From the NCBI GenBank assembly GCA_002399565.1, contig DHDW01000003.1, forward strand, positions 1 through 45,370: a stretch of DNA of 45,370 bases, written 5' to 3'. The notes below the pieces were generated by a model. It did not search any database. It had not been told where the DNA came from and saw only the letters and a program-made list of their open reading frames with translations. Positions 15,922 to 24,986 of the stretch are shown one piece after another. Made by a program: the position numbers and the translations under genes. This DNA comes from Bacteroidales bacterium UBA4866 (GTDB lineage Bacteria > Bacteroidota > Bacteroidia > Bacteroidales > P3). Numbering within the stretch: position 1 is the first letter of the stretch; every line of letters starts with the position of its first letter.

Positions 15922-16836
15922 ATGAATACATCCAATCCATTAGAAGTTAAAATCAAAGATATGATTTTAAGGAATCCAGTAATGACAGCCTCAGGAACCT
16001 TTGGTTATGGCTACGACTTTGAGGATTTCCTTAGTTTAGAATCTTTAGGAGGAATAGTGGTTAAGGGTACAACTGGCAGTGAAAGACAAGGCAATCCTTA
16101 TCCTCGAATGGCAGAAACTCCTTCAGGGATGCTTAATGCCGTTGGACTTCAAAACAAAGGAGTTGATTATTTCAGCAATAAGATTTATCCAAAAATAAAA
16201 GATAAGAAAACCAATATAGTTGTTAATGTTTCTGGCTCTACCATTGAAGAGTATGTTGAGGTAGCTGCCAAAATTAACTCTTTAGAAAATATACCTGCAA
16301 TAGAGCTTAATATCTCTTGTCCAAATGTTAAAGAAGGAGGAATGGCTTTTGGAACAAGTAAAGAGATGGCTTTTAGAGTTGTTTCAGCAGTGAGACAAGT
16401 TTATGGCAAAACTCTAATTGTTAAACTCTCTCCAAATGTTACCAATATTGTAGAAATAGCAAAAGCTGCTGAAGATGCTGGAGCAGACTCTTTGTCCCTT
16501 ATCAATACTCTTTTGGGAATGGCAGTTGATGCCGAAAAAAGAGAACCACTTCTTTCAACAATAACAGGAGGTCTTTCAGGTCCAGCAGTTAAACCCGTTG
16601 CCCTTCGTTGCGTTTGGCAAGTTGCTAAGCAAACAAAACTTCCTATCATTGGAATGGGAGGAATTATGAACGCTCAAGATGCAATTGAGTTTATTTTGGT
16701 TGGAGCAACAGCAATTGAAGTTGGAACAGCCAACTTTATTAATCCTTCAATTACGGAAGAAATTGTTAAAGGAATGGAAGATTATTTGCAAAGACATAAT
16801 ATTAAGCATATTTCCGAAATCAGAGGAGTTATATAG
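15922..16836 (+). CDS. pyrD: Dihydroorotate dehydrogenase, class 1B catalytic subunit
   Basis: FMN enzyme of 304 residues that oxidises dihydroorotate to orotate, paired with PyrK. The TIM-barrel landmarks are present: [13 protein letters not shown] from 18, NAVGLQNKG near 72-80, and the active-site cysteine C133 in LNISCPNV, which marks class 1 enzymes (class 2 has serine). The phosphate-binding end of the barrel reads [19 protein letters not shown], followed by EVGTANF. Length is normal. Three-base spacing to pyrK indicates a coupled pair. Confidence 0.97.
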   Translation: MNTSNPLEVKIKDMILRNPVMTASGTFGYGYDFEDFLSLESLGGIVVKGTTGSERQGNPYPRMAETPSGMLNAVGLQNKGVDYFSNKIYPKIKDKKTNIVVNVSGSTIEEYVEVAAKINSLENIPAIELNISCPNVKEGGMAFGTSKEMAFRVVSAVRQVYGKTLIVKLSPNVTNIVEIAKAAEDAGADSLSLINTLLGMAVDAEKREPLLSTITGGLSGPAVKPVALRCVWQVAKQTKLPIIGMGGIMNAQDAIEFILVGATAIEVGTANFINPSITEEIVKGMEDYLQRHNIKHISEIRGVI

Positions 16837-16902
16837 GCAATTTTAAGTAAGGTTATAACGTTTAATTTACCTAAATCCTAAATACATATTTCTATAAATA
16901 CT

Positions 16903-17724
16903 ATGAAGAAATATCTTGCTTTAATAATTATTACACCTTTAATATTGATGTTGTTTTCTTGTAAGAGTCAGCAAAATATTATTAAACCATCAAAAGAAAA
17001 TAAACAAGAAAAGCCCAAAGAAATTAAGCAAGTAAAATCCAAAGAAGATGTTTTGTTGGATGGGATTAGTATTGTTCCATCAGAATTTAAAACCCTTTCT
17101 TCCAAACTCTCAATAGAATATGATGGAAATACTTTTAGTGGAACCATGAGGATGGTTAAAGATAGTGCCATTTGGCTTTCTTTGGGAAAATTCGGCATTG
17201 AAGGAGTTAGAGTATTGCTAACCAAAGATAGTGTGATGATGCTAAATAAGCTAAATAGGGAATATCTTTTAGGAGGATATGAGTTTATTTATGATATGTT
17301 GGGTTTTGGATTAAGCTATAATTTGCTTCAATCAATTATTCTTGGTAAAGATTTTCAAAACTATGGTATAAATGATGTTAAGTATAGCAAGCAAGAGAAT
17401 TTAATTGTTTTTGAATTTGAGAAAAGACAAAGCCAACAAAATACTCAAAACTTTCCTCAACTAAAACAAAAAATATATATTGACACAACACTTAATGTTA
17501 TCAATCGCAACTATTTTGAACTCTTTAATTCAAAACAAAAAATGGATATTTACTATTCAACCTATCTGCCTTTTAATAAAATTAAGCTTCCACAAACAAT
17601 AAATGTACTTATGTACTCCAATAAAACCTATAAGGTTAATCTAAAGTTTGAGAAACAAAAACTTAATGATAATCTTGAAATACCTTTCTCAATTCCCAAA
17701 ACCTATTCAAGGATGACTCTCTAA
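16903..17724 (+). CDS. Lipoprotein of the DUF4292 type
   Basis: Lipoprotein of 273 residues with a signal ending in the lipobox LFSC, then a lysine- and glutamate-rich linker of about 30 residues. The following region, with a strand pattern of FSGTMRMVKDSAIWLSLG, then GIEGVRVLLTKDSVMMLNK and REYLLGGYEF, is the usual start of the Bacteroidota family DUF4292, related in fold to LolA/LolB-type barrels. A role in lipoprotein or lipid handling at the outer membrane is possible but unproven. It follows pyrD after 66 bases, with no terminator seen between them, so read-through from pyrKD is possible. Confidence 0.82.
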   Translation: MKKYLALIIITPLILMLFSCKSQQNIIKPSKENKQEKPKEIKQVKSKEDVLLDGISIVPSEFKTLSSKLSIEYDGNTFSGTMRMVKDSAIWLSLGKFGIEGVRVLLTKDSVMMLNKLNREYLLGGYEFIYDMLGFGLSYNLLQSIILGKDFQNYGINDVKYSKQENLIVFEFEKRQSQQNTQNFPQLKQKIYIDTTLNVINRNYFELFNSKQKMDIYYSTYLPFNKIKLPQTINVLMYSNKTYKVNLKFEKQKLNDNLEIPFSIPKTYSRMTL

Positions 17725-17815
17725 TTTCAAGAGGTTATTAAAGGGGAAGAAAATCTTAGCTTTTAGATATAAAATAATATGTGATTTTTTTATTTTAATA
17801 TTTCTCAAAAATATG

Positions 17816-17846
17816 TTTGTATATCAAGTAAAATTTCGTATATTTG
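17816..17846 (+). promoter_or_regulatory. Consensus promoter with no gene behind it
   Basis: TTTG at 17816-17819, 19 bp, then TATATTTG at 17839-17846, an exact consensus match. The next start codon on this strand is mraZ, about 530 bases away. Transcription from it would cross array D. A tiny hairpin (ACTTAG, 4 bases, CTAAGT, then T) lies about 15 bases after the expected start. Confidence 0.65.
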
Positions 17847-17916
17847 CATTATTAAAATCAATAATACTTAGTTCTCTAAGTTTTTAAACAAAAATCCCTC
17901 CTGAAATTCATTTAAA

Positions 17917-18066
17917 AAAAGATGCACATCTTTTATACCGAAAGATGCACGTCTTTTGTATTGAAAGATGCACATCTTTCGCATAAAAAGTCCTTGATTA
18001 AGTAGAATTATATCTCGATTAATTCAAAATATATCAAGATTACGCAGAAATATATCAAGGATATTT
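17917..18066. repeat. Array D: seven dyad units, spacing 23 bp then 21 bp
   Basis: Three copies of AAAGATG-CA-CATCTTT (one with CGTC) have centres at 17925.5, 17948.5 and 17971.5. A second type built on ATC-NN-GAT (TCCTTGATT, ATATCTCGAT, ATATCAAGAT, ATATCAAGGAT) has centres near 17994.5, 18015.5, 18036.5 and 18057.5. The steps are 23, 23, 23, 21, 21 and 21 bp. The array lies between the DUF4292-like gene and the mraZ control region, downstream of the promoter at 17816-17846. Confidence 0.85.
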
Positions 18067-18249
18067 TTGAATAGAAGGCATAAAATTTTACTAAAAGAAG
18101 TTTATTCCCAGATATTAGGAGATAAAAATCTTTTTTTTTAGCCTACTTCATCTCCAATTTTAAATAATAATCACTTTTTCACTTTCTCTCTTTCCCAATT
18201 TTCCTTTTTCGCTGTTAATAACTAATGTTTTAAATAATGTAACATTAAT
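18067..18249. other. Intergenic stretch upstream of the mraZ control region
   Basis: Pyrimidine-rich, AT-rich sequence between array D and the mraZ promoters. No open frame, RNA gene or clear terminator is visible. Confidence 0.45.
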
Positions 18250-18350
18250 TATCTTTGTTCGTATTATTGGAGAAAATGGGATTAATTGGGATAAAAAAGA
18301 AAAAAAGTTACTAACAATTGGGAGTTTTTGGAATTTTTATTGTAATTTTG
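18250..18350 (+). promoter_or_regulatory. mraZ promoter region with two groups of MraZ-type boxes
   Basis: Two -7 elements: TATCTTTG at 18250-18257 and TAATTTTG at 18343-18350. First box group: TGGAG at 18268, TGGGA at 18277 and TGGGA at 18287, steps 9 and 10. Second group: TGGGA at 18319 and TGGAA at 18329, step 10, overlapping the -33 position of the second promoter. Known MraZ operators are TGGGN repeats at about 10-bp steps, so autorepression of the dcw cluster by MraZ is likely. Confidence 0.7.
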
Positions 18351-18377
18351 AACACTGAATATAAATAGGAGAAAATT

Positions 18378-18821
18378 ATGTCATCAATAATCGGTATAGA
18401 AAACTGCAAAGTAGATACAACAGGGCGTTTCAAGCTTCCTGTTGCATTGAAGAAACAGCTTTCAATTACTGATGATTTGAGGTTTGTTGTAAGATGCTCC
18501 ATTTACAATAGGTGTTTAGAATTATTTACCTACCAATCCTTCCAGAATGAGGTTACAAGTCTTAAGGCGAAGCTTAATCTTTATGATCCTACGGCTAAAA
18601 GACTTTTCAGAAAATTAACAGAATCAAACATCGTTGAATTGGATTCTTCAGACAGATTTCTAATTCCTAAGGAGCAACGCACAATGGCAAATATTGATAA
18701 AGATATTGTTATTGTTAGTGCTGCCTCTTGTATGGAAATTTGGGATACTTCTATTTATAATTCAATTGATAATGATGGATTTGATTATGTTAAAGCAGCA
18801 GAAGAATTACTTAAAGACTGA
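18378..18821 (+). CDS. mraZ: Transcriptional regulator MraZ
   Basis: DNA-binding protein of 147 residues with two AbrB-like SpoVT domains, encoded first in the dcw cluster. The first domain reads CKVDTTGRFKLPVALKKQL near residues 10-28 and the second VELDSSDRFLIPKEQRTMA near 90-108; both keep the D-x-x-G/S-R-F-x-x-P pattern. MraZ forms a ring and represses its own operon. The start at 18378 has a good AGGAGA sequence seven bases before it. MraZ-type boxes lie upstream (18268-18333). Its end overlaps the probable start of rsmH by 35 bases. Confidence 0.94.
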   Translation: MSSIIGIENCKVDTTGRFKLPVALKKQLSITDDLRFVVRCSIYNRCLELFTYQSFQNEVTSLKAKLNLYDPTAKRLFRKLTESNIVELDSSDRFLIPKEQRTMANIDKDIVIVSAASCMEIWDTSIYNSIDNDGFDYVKAAEELLKD

Positions 18822-19716
18822 TTACCATAATCCGGTAATGCTAAAAGAGTGCTTGGATGGTTTGAACATCAATCCAAAGGGACATTATGTTGATGTTACT
18901 TTTGGAGGTGGTGGACATTCTCGTGCTATTTTGGATTTACTTGATGAGGACGGTCGATTATATGCTTTTGATAGAGATAATGATGCAAAAAGAAATATAA
19001 TAGAGGATTCAAGATTTATTTTTATCGATGATAATTACTCAGCACTTAGTGATAATCTAAGACTTTATAGGGAATTTGAGATAGATGGTATTTTGGCAGA
19101 CTTGGGAATTTCTTCTTTTCAAATAGATACCCCTGAACGTGGTTTTTCAACTCGTTTTGATGCGCCATTAGACTTAAGAATGAATAAAAAGCAGGTTTTA
19201 AGTGCAAAGGAAATAATTAATCAATTTGAAAGAGAAGACCTTAAAAGAATATTCAAATCTTATGGAGAGCTCACAAATGCCAGTTTAATTGCTAAGAAGA
19301 TTATTGATCAAAGAGCATTAACTCCTATTGATACAACCTTCCAGCTTAAAGACTTGCTTATGTCTTTGGCTCCAAAAAATCAAGAGAATAAATTTTTTGC
19401 TATGGTTTTTCAAGCCTTGAGAATTGAGGTAAATGATGAACTCGGAAGTTTGAAAAAGATGTTGGAGCAAAGTGCTGACCTGCTAAAACCAAATGGAAGA
19501 CTTGTAGTTATGAGTTATCATTCTTTGGAAGATAGATTAGTAAAGAACTTTATGAAGTATGGAAATTTTGAAGCTCAACCAGTGAAAGATTTCTATGGGA
19601 ATTTGCTTTCTCCATTGGAAATGATAACCAGAAAACCTATTGAAGCAAGCTCTGAGGAACAAAATGAAAACCCTCGTTCACGTAGTGCAAAACTAAGAAT
19701 TGCTGTTAAGAAATGA
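18787..19716 (+). CDS. rsmH: 16S rRNA (cytosine-1402-N4)-methyltransferase
   Basis: SAM-dependent methyltransferase of about 309 residues that modifies C1402 of 16S rRNA. The conserved start DYHNPVMLKECLDGL, the SAM motif VDVTFGGGGHSRAIL, DGILADLGISSFQID and the C-terminal ENPRSRSAKLRIA are all present. The frame is open back to 18694, but those extra residues read out of the mraZ coding region and are unlike any RsmH. The ATG at 18787 gives normal length and keeps the DYHNPVM segment; the ATG at 18838 would lose it. This start lies inside mraZ, so translation is probably coupled. The stop overlaps the ftsL start as ATGA. Confidence 0.93.
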   Translation: MLKQQKNYLKTDYHNPVMLKECLDGLNINPKGHYVDVTFGGGGHSRAILDLLDEDGRLYAFDRDNDAKRNIIEDSRFIFIDDNYSALSDNLRLYREFEIDGILADLGISSFQIDTPERGFSTRFDAPLDLRMNKKQVLSAKEIINQFEREDLKRIFKSYGELTNASLIAKKIIDQRALTPIDTTFQLKDLLMSLAPKNQENKFFAMVFQALRIEVNDELGSLKKMLEQSADLLKPNGRLVVMSYHSLEDRLVKNFMKYGNFEAQPVKDFYGNLLSPLEMITRKPIEASSEEQNENPRSRSAKLRIAVKK

Positions 19717-20066
19717 AAAAGAGAAACGTTAAAACCAAGGATTTTATTGATGGAACTTTTTTAGTAAAGCAAACTTTTATTGGTTGGTTACCAGTTATAT
19801 TCGTGGTTCTAATTCTTATAATTTTATATATAACAAATAGGTATAATATTGAAAAAACAGCTAAAGAAATTGATAAGTTAGAAACAGAAATAGGGTATTT
19901 GCAAAAGAAGCATTCTGAGCAAAAGGGATTATATCAAAAGCAAACTCAAATGTTAGAATTAGAAAAGATTTTAGCAGAGAAAGGAATTAAGGTAAGTAAG
20001 CAGGAACAAAAACAAATTATTCTAATCCCTGAAAATTCAAATAAAAAGAAAGAAGACAAAAAATAG
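19713..20066 (+). CDS. ftsL: FtsL-like cell division protein
   Basis: Small bitopic membrane protein of 117 residues. A short cytoplasmic N-terminus is followed by one membrane helix (about residues 24-43) and a periplasmic coiled coil rich in Glu, Lys and Gln (about 48-100), the layout of FtsL/DivIC family members. Sequence is poorly conserved in this family, so the assignment rests on topology and on its place between rsmH and ftsI. The start overlaps the rsmH stop (ATGA). FtsL bridges FtsQ and the FtsW-FtsI synthase at the septum. Confidence 0.82.
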   Translation: MKKRNVKTKDFIDGTFLVKQTFIGWLPVIFVVLILIILYITNRYNIEKTAKEIDKLETEIGYLQKKHSEQKGLYQKQTQMLELEKILAEKGIKVSKQEQKQIILIPENSNKKKEDKK

Positions 20067-20083
20067 TTAGGCTCAAATAAACA

Positions 20084-22264
20084 ATGGAAGGCGATAAAAA
20101 AGATATAATGTTTAGGTTCTTTTGGGTATATGCAATTATACTCTTAGGATTTCTATTCGTTATAGGCAGAATCGCCTATATACAAATTGTTGAAGGTAGT
20201 TTTTGGAAGAAATTGGCAGAAGAAAGATTTGTGGAATTGCGTCCAGTTAAGGCAAAAAGAGGAAGTATCTATAGCGTTGATTCCGATAGTGGAGAATTGT
20301 TGATGGTGGCAACCGATGTACCAAAATATGATGTTTATATTGATTTGGGATATACTTATGTGATTGATCATAAAACAAAACAAAAGAAAAGAGAAAGAGT
20401 TATTCCTGATAGTGTTTACAAAAGGGATATGCCTTTACTTTGTGAAAGTATGGCAAAATTATTCTATGGACAAAAGGATGCTAAAACCAAAAATGAATAT
20501 AGAGAATATCTGAACAAGTTTAGAAGAATGGAAAAGGGGAATCGTTATGTTTCTCTTCAAAAAAATATTACTCTTGAACAATGGGAAAAGTTCCGTAAAT
20601 TCCCTTTAATTTCTAAAGAAAAGGTTAGAAAATCAAAATCAACAGGGAAGATTGTTCATTCAGGAAAGTTCTTTCTTACAAATTACATAAATGTTGTTGA
20701 AAGAAATGTAAGATATTATCCATATTATCCAATGGCTCGTCGTACAATTGGCGTTCCTGTTTCTGGCTGTGATACGTGTTATGATGGAATAGACGGATAT
20801 TACTCAAAATTTTTAGCGGGAGAAACTGGAGTAAGAAAAGAAAAGAAAATTAATCCAGGTATTTGGATACCAGTTGATGACAATGAACAAATTAAGGCAA
20901 TTGATGGACAAGATATTGTGACAACAATTGATGTGCGTTTGCAAGAATTGGCTGAAAACAGTTTGAGAAAATGTTTGGATTCGAATGATGCACAAAGCGG
21001 TTGTGTAATTCTTATGGAAGTAAAGACTGGATATGTTCGTGCAATTGCTTCTTTGCAAAAGAATAAAGATGGAGAGTATGCTGAAAATTCAAATATTGCA
21101 ATAAGCAGTTATTTTGAACCAGGTTCCACTTTTAAGGCAATTAGTGCGATGCTTTATTTGGATAAAGGATTTATAGATTCAAGTTCTATAGTCCCAACCT
21201 TCGATAAAAGATTCCCTGGAGCAAAAACTAATATTAGAGATGTGGGTAAGATAAATCATGGTAGTGTTAGTTTCGCAAGAGCAATGGAAATGTCTTCCAA
21301 TGTTGGGTTAAGCCAAGTTGTTTATGATAATTATATTTCTAAGAACAAGAGAATGCAGTTTGGAAAAGACTTAATGGATTATTTCTACTATGATAGGTTG
21401 AATATGGATATAAAGATAGAAGAACCTAAACCTTATATTAATCAAAAAGGAACCTCAGTTGATGATATTCTTCGTCTTAGTTTTGGATATGTTACAGCAA
21501 CTACTCCAATGCAATTACTTACTTTCTATAATGGAATTGCTAATAATGGAGTAATGGTCAAGCCTATGTTTGTATCACATGTGTTAAAAGATGGACAAAC
21601 TGTAAAGACATTTAAGCCTATTGTTATTAAAGAAAAGATGTGTAAGCAAGAAACATTAGCAATTGTGCAAGATATATTAAAACGTGTTGTTGAAAATGGA
21701 ACAGGTAGAAGACTTTCAAAAACTTCTTATGGAATAGCAGGTAAAACAGGTACAGCAGAGATTGGTTATAGTAAAAAAGGAATTGTTGCTCTTCAACATA
21801 GAGCTTCCTTTGCTGGATATTTCCCTACAGAAGATCCTCAATATTCATGTATAGTTGTTGTTTCGGAACCTCAAAAAAATGCAACTCATGGTGGAGATTT
21901 GGCTGCACCTGTATTTAGGGATCTTTCAGATAGAGTAGTTGGAACAAGAATTACTTATAAACAAAAATCTTCCTCATTGCAAAAACAAGCTCCTACATAT
22001 AATAAAGGGAATGTAGAAAATTACAATAAATTCTGTCAAAATTTAGGCTTGAAGAATAATAAGATAGAATCAAATTGGAATCCAAACAAAGATATAAAAA
22101 CTATTCCAAATGTTTTGGGAATGACTATTCGTGATGCCAAGTATTTGTTAGAAAAACAAGGTTTGATAGTAACTTTTGAAGGGAAAGGAAAGGTTGTTAG
22201 TCAATCATTAATTTCTGGTAGTAGTTTTAGAAAAGGGAATAAAATACATCTTAACTTGAATTAG
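20084..22264 (+). CDS. ftsI: Septal peptidoglycan transpeptidase with PASTA domain
   Basis: Class B penicillin-binding protein of 726 residues. One membrane helix (about 10-32) is followed by the dimerisation/pedestal region starting with RPVKAKRGSIYS. The transpeptidase domain has S348-T-F-K351 (catalytic serine), S404-S405-N406 and K554-T-G. A single PASTA domain (about 665-726, starting IPNVLGMTIRDAKYLLEKQG) ends the protein; PASTA in FtsI is common in Bacteroidota. It cross-links septal peptidoglycan together with FtsW, which is encoded further down the cluster. Spacing to murE is three bases. Confidence 0.96.
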   Translation: MEGDKKDIMFRFFWVYAIILLGFLFVIGRIAYIQIVEGSFWKKLAEERFVELRPVKAKRGSIYSVDSDSGELLMVATDVPKYDVYIDLGYTYVIDHKTKQKKRERVIPDSVYKRDMPLLCESMAKLFYGQKDAKTKNEYREYLNKFRRMEKGNRYVSLQKNITLEQWEKFRKFPLISKEKVRKSKSTGKIVHSGKFFLTNYINVVERNVRYYPYYPMARRTIGVPVSGCDTCYDGIDGYYSKFLAGETGVRKEKKINPGIWIPVDDNEQIKAIDGQDIVTTIDVRLQELAENSLRKCLDSNDAQSGCVILMEVKTGYVRAIASLQKNKDGEYAENSNIAISSYFEPGSTFKAISAMLYLDKGFIDSSSIVPTFDKRFPGAKTNIRDVGKINHGSVSFARAMEMSSNVGLSQVVYDNYISKNKRMQFGKDLMDYFYYDRLNMDIKIEEPKPYINQKGTSVDDILRLSFGYVTATTPMQLLTFYNGIANNGVMVKPMFVSHVLKDGQTVKTFKPIVIKEKMCKQETLAIVQDILKRVVENGTGRRLSKTSYGIAGKTGTAEIGYSKKGIVALQHRASFAGYFPTEDPQYSCIVVVSEPQKNATHGGDLAAPVFRDLSDRVVGTRITYKQKSSSLQKQAPTYNKGNVENYNKFCQNLGLKNNKIESNWNPNKDIKTIPNVLGMTIRDAKYLLEKQGLIVTFEGKGKVVSQSLISGSSFRKGNKIHLNLN

Positions 22265-22267
22265 ATA

Positions 22268-23707
22268 ATGAAAGAGTATAAAGAAATATTTGATTTAATT
22301 AAGTCCAATAAGGTAAAAGGAATTTGTTTTGACTCAAGAGAGGTTGAAGAAGGATTTCTTTTTATTGCTCAAAAGGGCACAAATGTAGATGGACATAAAT
22401 TTATTAATACTGCAATTTCAAAAGGTGCAAAATATATAGTTTGTGAATTTATTCCAGAAGATGTAAAAGAATTGGCTCAAAAGAATAATGAAATATTGTT
22501 TATTGTTGTTAAGAATAGTAGCAATGCCTTAGGATATATTGCATCTGAATATTACGACAATCCGTCAAAAAAACTAAAAATTGTAGGAATTACAGGGACA
22601 AATGGGAAAACTACAACTGTAACACTTTTACATAATTTATTTATGCTTTTAGGCTATAAAGTAGGTTTGGTTTCTACAATTGTAAACAAGATAAACAATA
22701 GAGAAATAAAAGCAACTCACACAACACCAAATGCTATAGAATTGAACAAATTATTCAATCAAATGGTTGTTGAAGGATGTGAATTTGTTTTTATGGAAGT
22801 AAGCTCTCACGCAATTGTTCAAAATAGGATTGCTGGAGTTGATTTTGCTGGAGGAATTTTCTCAAATATCACTCATGACCATTTAGATTTTCACAAAACC
22901 TTTGCTTCATATATTAAAGCTAAAAAAGCTTTCTTTGATAATCTTTCCCCAAAAGCATTTGCTCTAACTAATGTAGATGACCAAAATGGAATGGTTATGC
23001 TTCAAAACACTAAAGCAAAGAAATACACATATAGTTTAAAAACTATTGCTGACTTTCATGCAATTGTTTTGGAAAATGATTTTGAAGCACAACTTCTAAA
23101 TATTGAAGGAGTAGAATTATGGACTAAATTAATTGGGCAGTTTAATGCTTATAATGTTTTAGTTATTTATTCAACAGCCATTCTTTTAGGATTAAAAAAA
23201 GATGAGATTTTAAAAGTTCTTAGTCAATTGGAACCTGCTCAAGGAAGATTTGATTCTGTTTCAACATCAAAAGGGACAAAAGCTATTATTGATTACGCTC
23301 ATACTCCTGATGCTTTAATCAATGTAATAAAAACTATTAACCAAATAAGAAAATCAAACGGAAGATTGATAACTGTTGTAGGTTGTGGAGGAGATAGAGA
23401 TAAAACTAAAAGACCAATAATGGCAAAAATTGCTGCTGAAAACTCCGATACATTAATACTTACAAGTGATAATCCAAGAACAGAAGAGCCTGAAGAAATA
23501 TTAAAAGATATGCAATCAGGACTCGATATAATTACAGAAAAGAAAAGTTTCACAATTGTAAATCGTCATGATGCAATTAAATTGGCATGTCAATTAGCAA
23601 ATAAGGAGGATGTTATTCTCGTGGCTGGTAAGGGGCATGAAACTTATCAAGAAGTAAATGGAGTTAGACATCATTTTGATGATAAAGAAGAAGTATTGAA
23701 ATATTAG
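22268..23707 (+). CDS. murE: UDP-MurNAc-tripeptide synthetase
   Basis: Cytoplasmic ATP-dependent ligase of 479 residues that adds the third amino acid to UDP-MurNAc-L-Ala-D-Glu. The ATP loop GTNGKTT is at 110-116, the lysine cluster YIKAKK (residue 215-220) fits the carbamylated-lysine site, and DNPR at 401-404 marks enzymes that add meso-diaminopimelate. HTTPNA near 151-156 is the usual substrate segment. Because it acts on the MurD product, full MurD activity must exist somewhere in the cell, although the murD-position gene here is degenerate. Confidence 0.96.
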   Translation: MKEYKEIFDLIKSNKVKGICFDSREVEEGFLFIAQKGTNVDGHKFINTAISKGAKYIVCEFIPEDVKELAQKNNEILFIVVKNSSNALGYIASEYYDNPSKKLKIVGITGTNGKTTTVTLLHNLFMLLGYKVGLVSTIVNKINNREIKATHTTPNAIELNKLFNQMVVEGCEFVFMEVSSHAIVQNRIAGVDFAGGIFSNITHDHLDFHKTFASYIKAKKAFFDNLSPKAFALTNVDDQNGMVMLQNTKAKKYTYSLKTIADFHAIVLENDFEAQLLNIEGVELWTKLIGQFNAYNVLVIYSTAILLGLKKDEILKVLSQLEPAQGRFDSVSTSKGTKAIIDYAHTPDALINVIKTINQIRKSNGRLITVVGCGGDRDKTKRPIMAKIAAENSDTLILTSDNPRTEEPEEILKDMQSGLDIITEKKSFTIVNRHDAIKLACQLANKEDVILVAGKGHETYQEVNGVRHHFDDKEEVLKY

Positions 23708-23730
23708 TTATAAATAATAAATATAAGATT

Positions 23731-24984
23731 ATGTTATATCACTTATTTACTTGGTTGGATTTAGAATTTGAAGTTCCTGGAGCAGGAGCCTTTCATTATA
23801 TTTCATTTCGTGCCGCAATGGCTGTAATAACATCATTGTTTATTACAATTATTTATGGAAAGAGAATTATTAGTTTTCTTAAAAGAAAGCAGATAGGGGA
23901 ATCTATTCGTGAACTTGGGCTGGAGGGTCAAAAGGAAAAGGAAGGAACTCCTACAATGGGTGGTATAATTATTTTAGCAGCAATCATTATTCCAACTCTT
24001 CTATTTGCTCGATTAGACAATATTTATATAATCATTATGCTCCTTACAACCATTTGGCTTGGATTTATTGGCTTTTTGGATGATTATATTAAGGTTTTTA
24101 AACACGATAAAAAAGGACTAAAAGGAAAGTTTAAGATTATAGGTCAAGTGATTTTGGGAATAGTTGTTGGAGCAATGATTTATTTCCATCCAGACATTAC
24201 AATTAAGGAAAAGACAGATGTTGAAAAATATGCATTAGAGCATAATATTCAAAATGAAACAAAATATCAAAAAGCAAAATTAGAATTTTCTAAGGAGGCT
24301 AAGCAATCTACAAAAACTACTATTCCTTTTGTAAAGAATAATGAATTTGATTATGCATCACTAATGAAGTGGATTGGCGATGATTATAGAAATTGGGCTT
24401 GGATTATATTTATTCCAATTGTAATTTTTATTATAACCGCAGTTTCAAATGCAGCAAATTTAACAGATGGAATAGATGGTCTTGCCACCGGTGTCTCCTC
24501 AATTGTTGGTTCTACTCTGGGGCTTCTGGCATGGATTTCGGGAAATATAATTTTTGCAAATTATTTGAATATTATGTTTATCCCCAATGCAGGTGAGCTA
24601 ACAATTTTTATTAGTGCTTTTGTTGGAGCAACGGCTGGTTTTTTATGGTACAATACCTATCCAGCTCAAATATTTATGGGAGATACTGGCTCATTGGCTT
24701 TGGGAGGAATTATTGCAGTTTTAGCAATATTGATTAGAAAAGAATTACTTATTCCAATCCTTTGTGGAGTATTCTTTGCTGAAAGTATTTCTGTAATTAT
24801 CCAAGTAACATATTTTAAAATAACTAAACGTAAATATGGAGAAGGGAAAAGAGTATTCCTTATGGCTCCACTCCATCATCACTACCAGAAAAAAGGATAT
24901 GCAGAGCCAAAAATTGTAACAAGATTTATTTTAATTACAATAATATTAGCAGTAGTCTCAATAATTACTCTTAAACTAAGATAA
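23731..24984 (+). CDS. mraY: Phospho-MurNAc-pentapeptide translocase
   Basis: Polytopic membrane enzyme of 417 residues that makes lipid I from UDP-MurNAc-pentapeptide and undecaprenyl phosphate. Conserved cytoplasmic motifs: PTMGG near 74-78, FLDDYIKV from 115 with the two aspartates, [15 protein letters not shown] from 240, [10 protein letters not shown], and the HHHYQKKG loop near the C-terminus. It is about 60 residues longer than the enterobacterial enzyme because of an insert around 155-215, a feature usual for Bacteroidota. It ends two bases before the murD remnant. Confidence 0.96.
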   Translation: MLYHLFTWLDLEFEVPGAGAFHYISFRAAMAVITSLFITIIYGKRIISFLKRKQIGESIRELGLEGQKEKEGTPTMGGIIILAAIIIPTLLFARLDNIYIIIMLLTTIWLGFIGFLDDYIKVFKHDKKGLKGKFKIIGQVILGIVVGAMIYFHPDITIKEKTDVEKYALEHNIQNETKYQKAKLEFSKEAKQSTKTTIPFVKNNEFDYASLMKWIGDDYRNWAWIIFIPIVIFIITAVSNAANLTDGIDGLATGVSSIVGSTLGLLAWISGNIIFANYLNIMFIPNAGELTIFISAFVGATAGFLWYNTYPAQIFMGDTGSLALGGIIAVLAILIRKELLIPILCGVFFAESISVIIQVTYFKITKRKYGEGKRVFLMAPLHHHYQKKGYAEPKIVTRFILITIILAVVSIITLKLR

Positions 24985-24986
24985 AC

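Noticed and set aside
18694..18786. The longer rsmH frame starting at 18694
   Set aside because: The added residues are a hydrophobic out-of-frame reading of mraZ and match nothing in RsmH.
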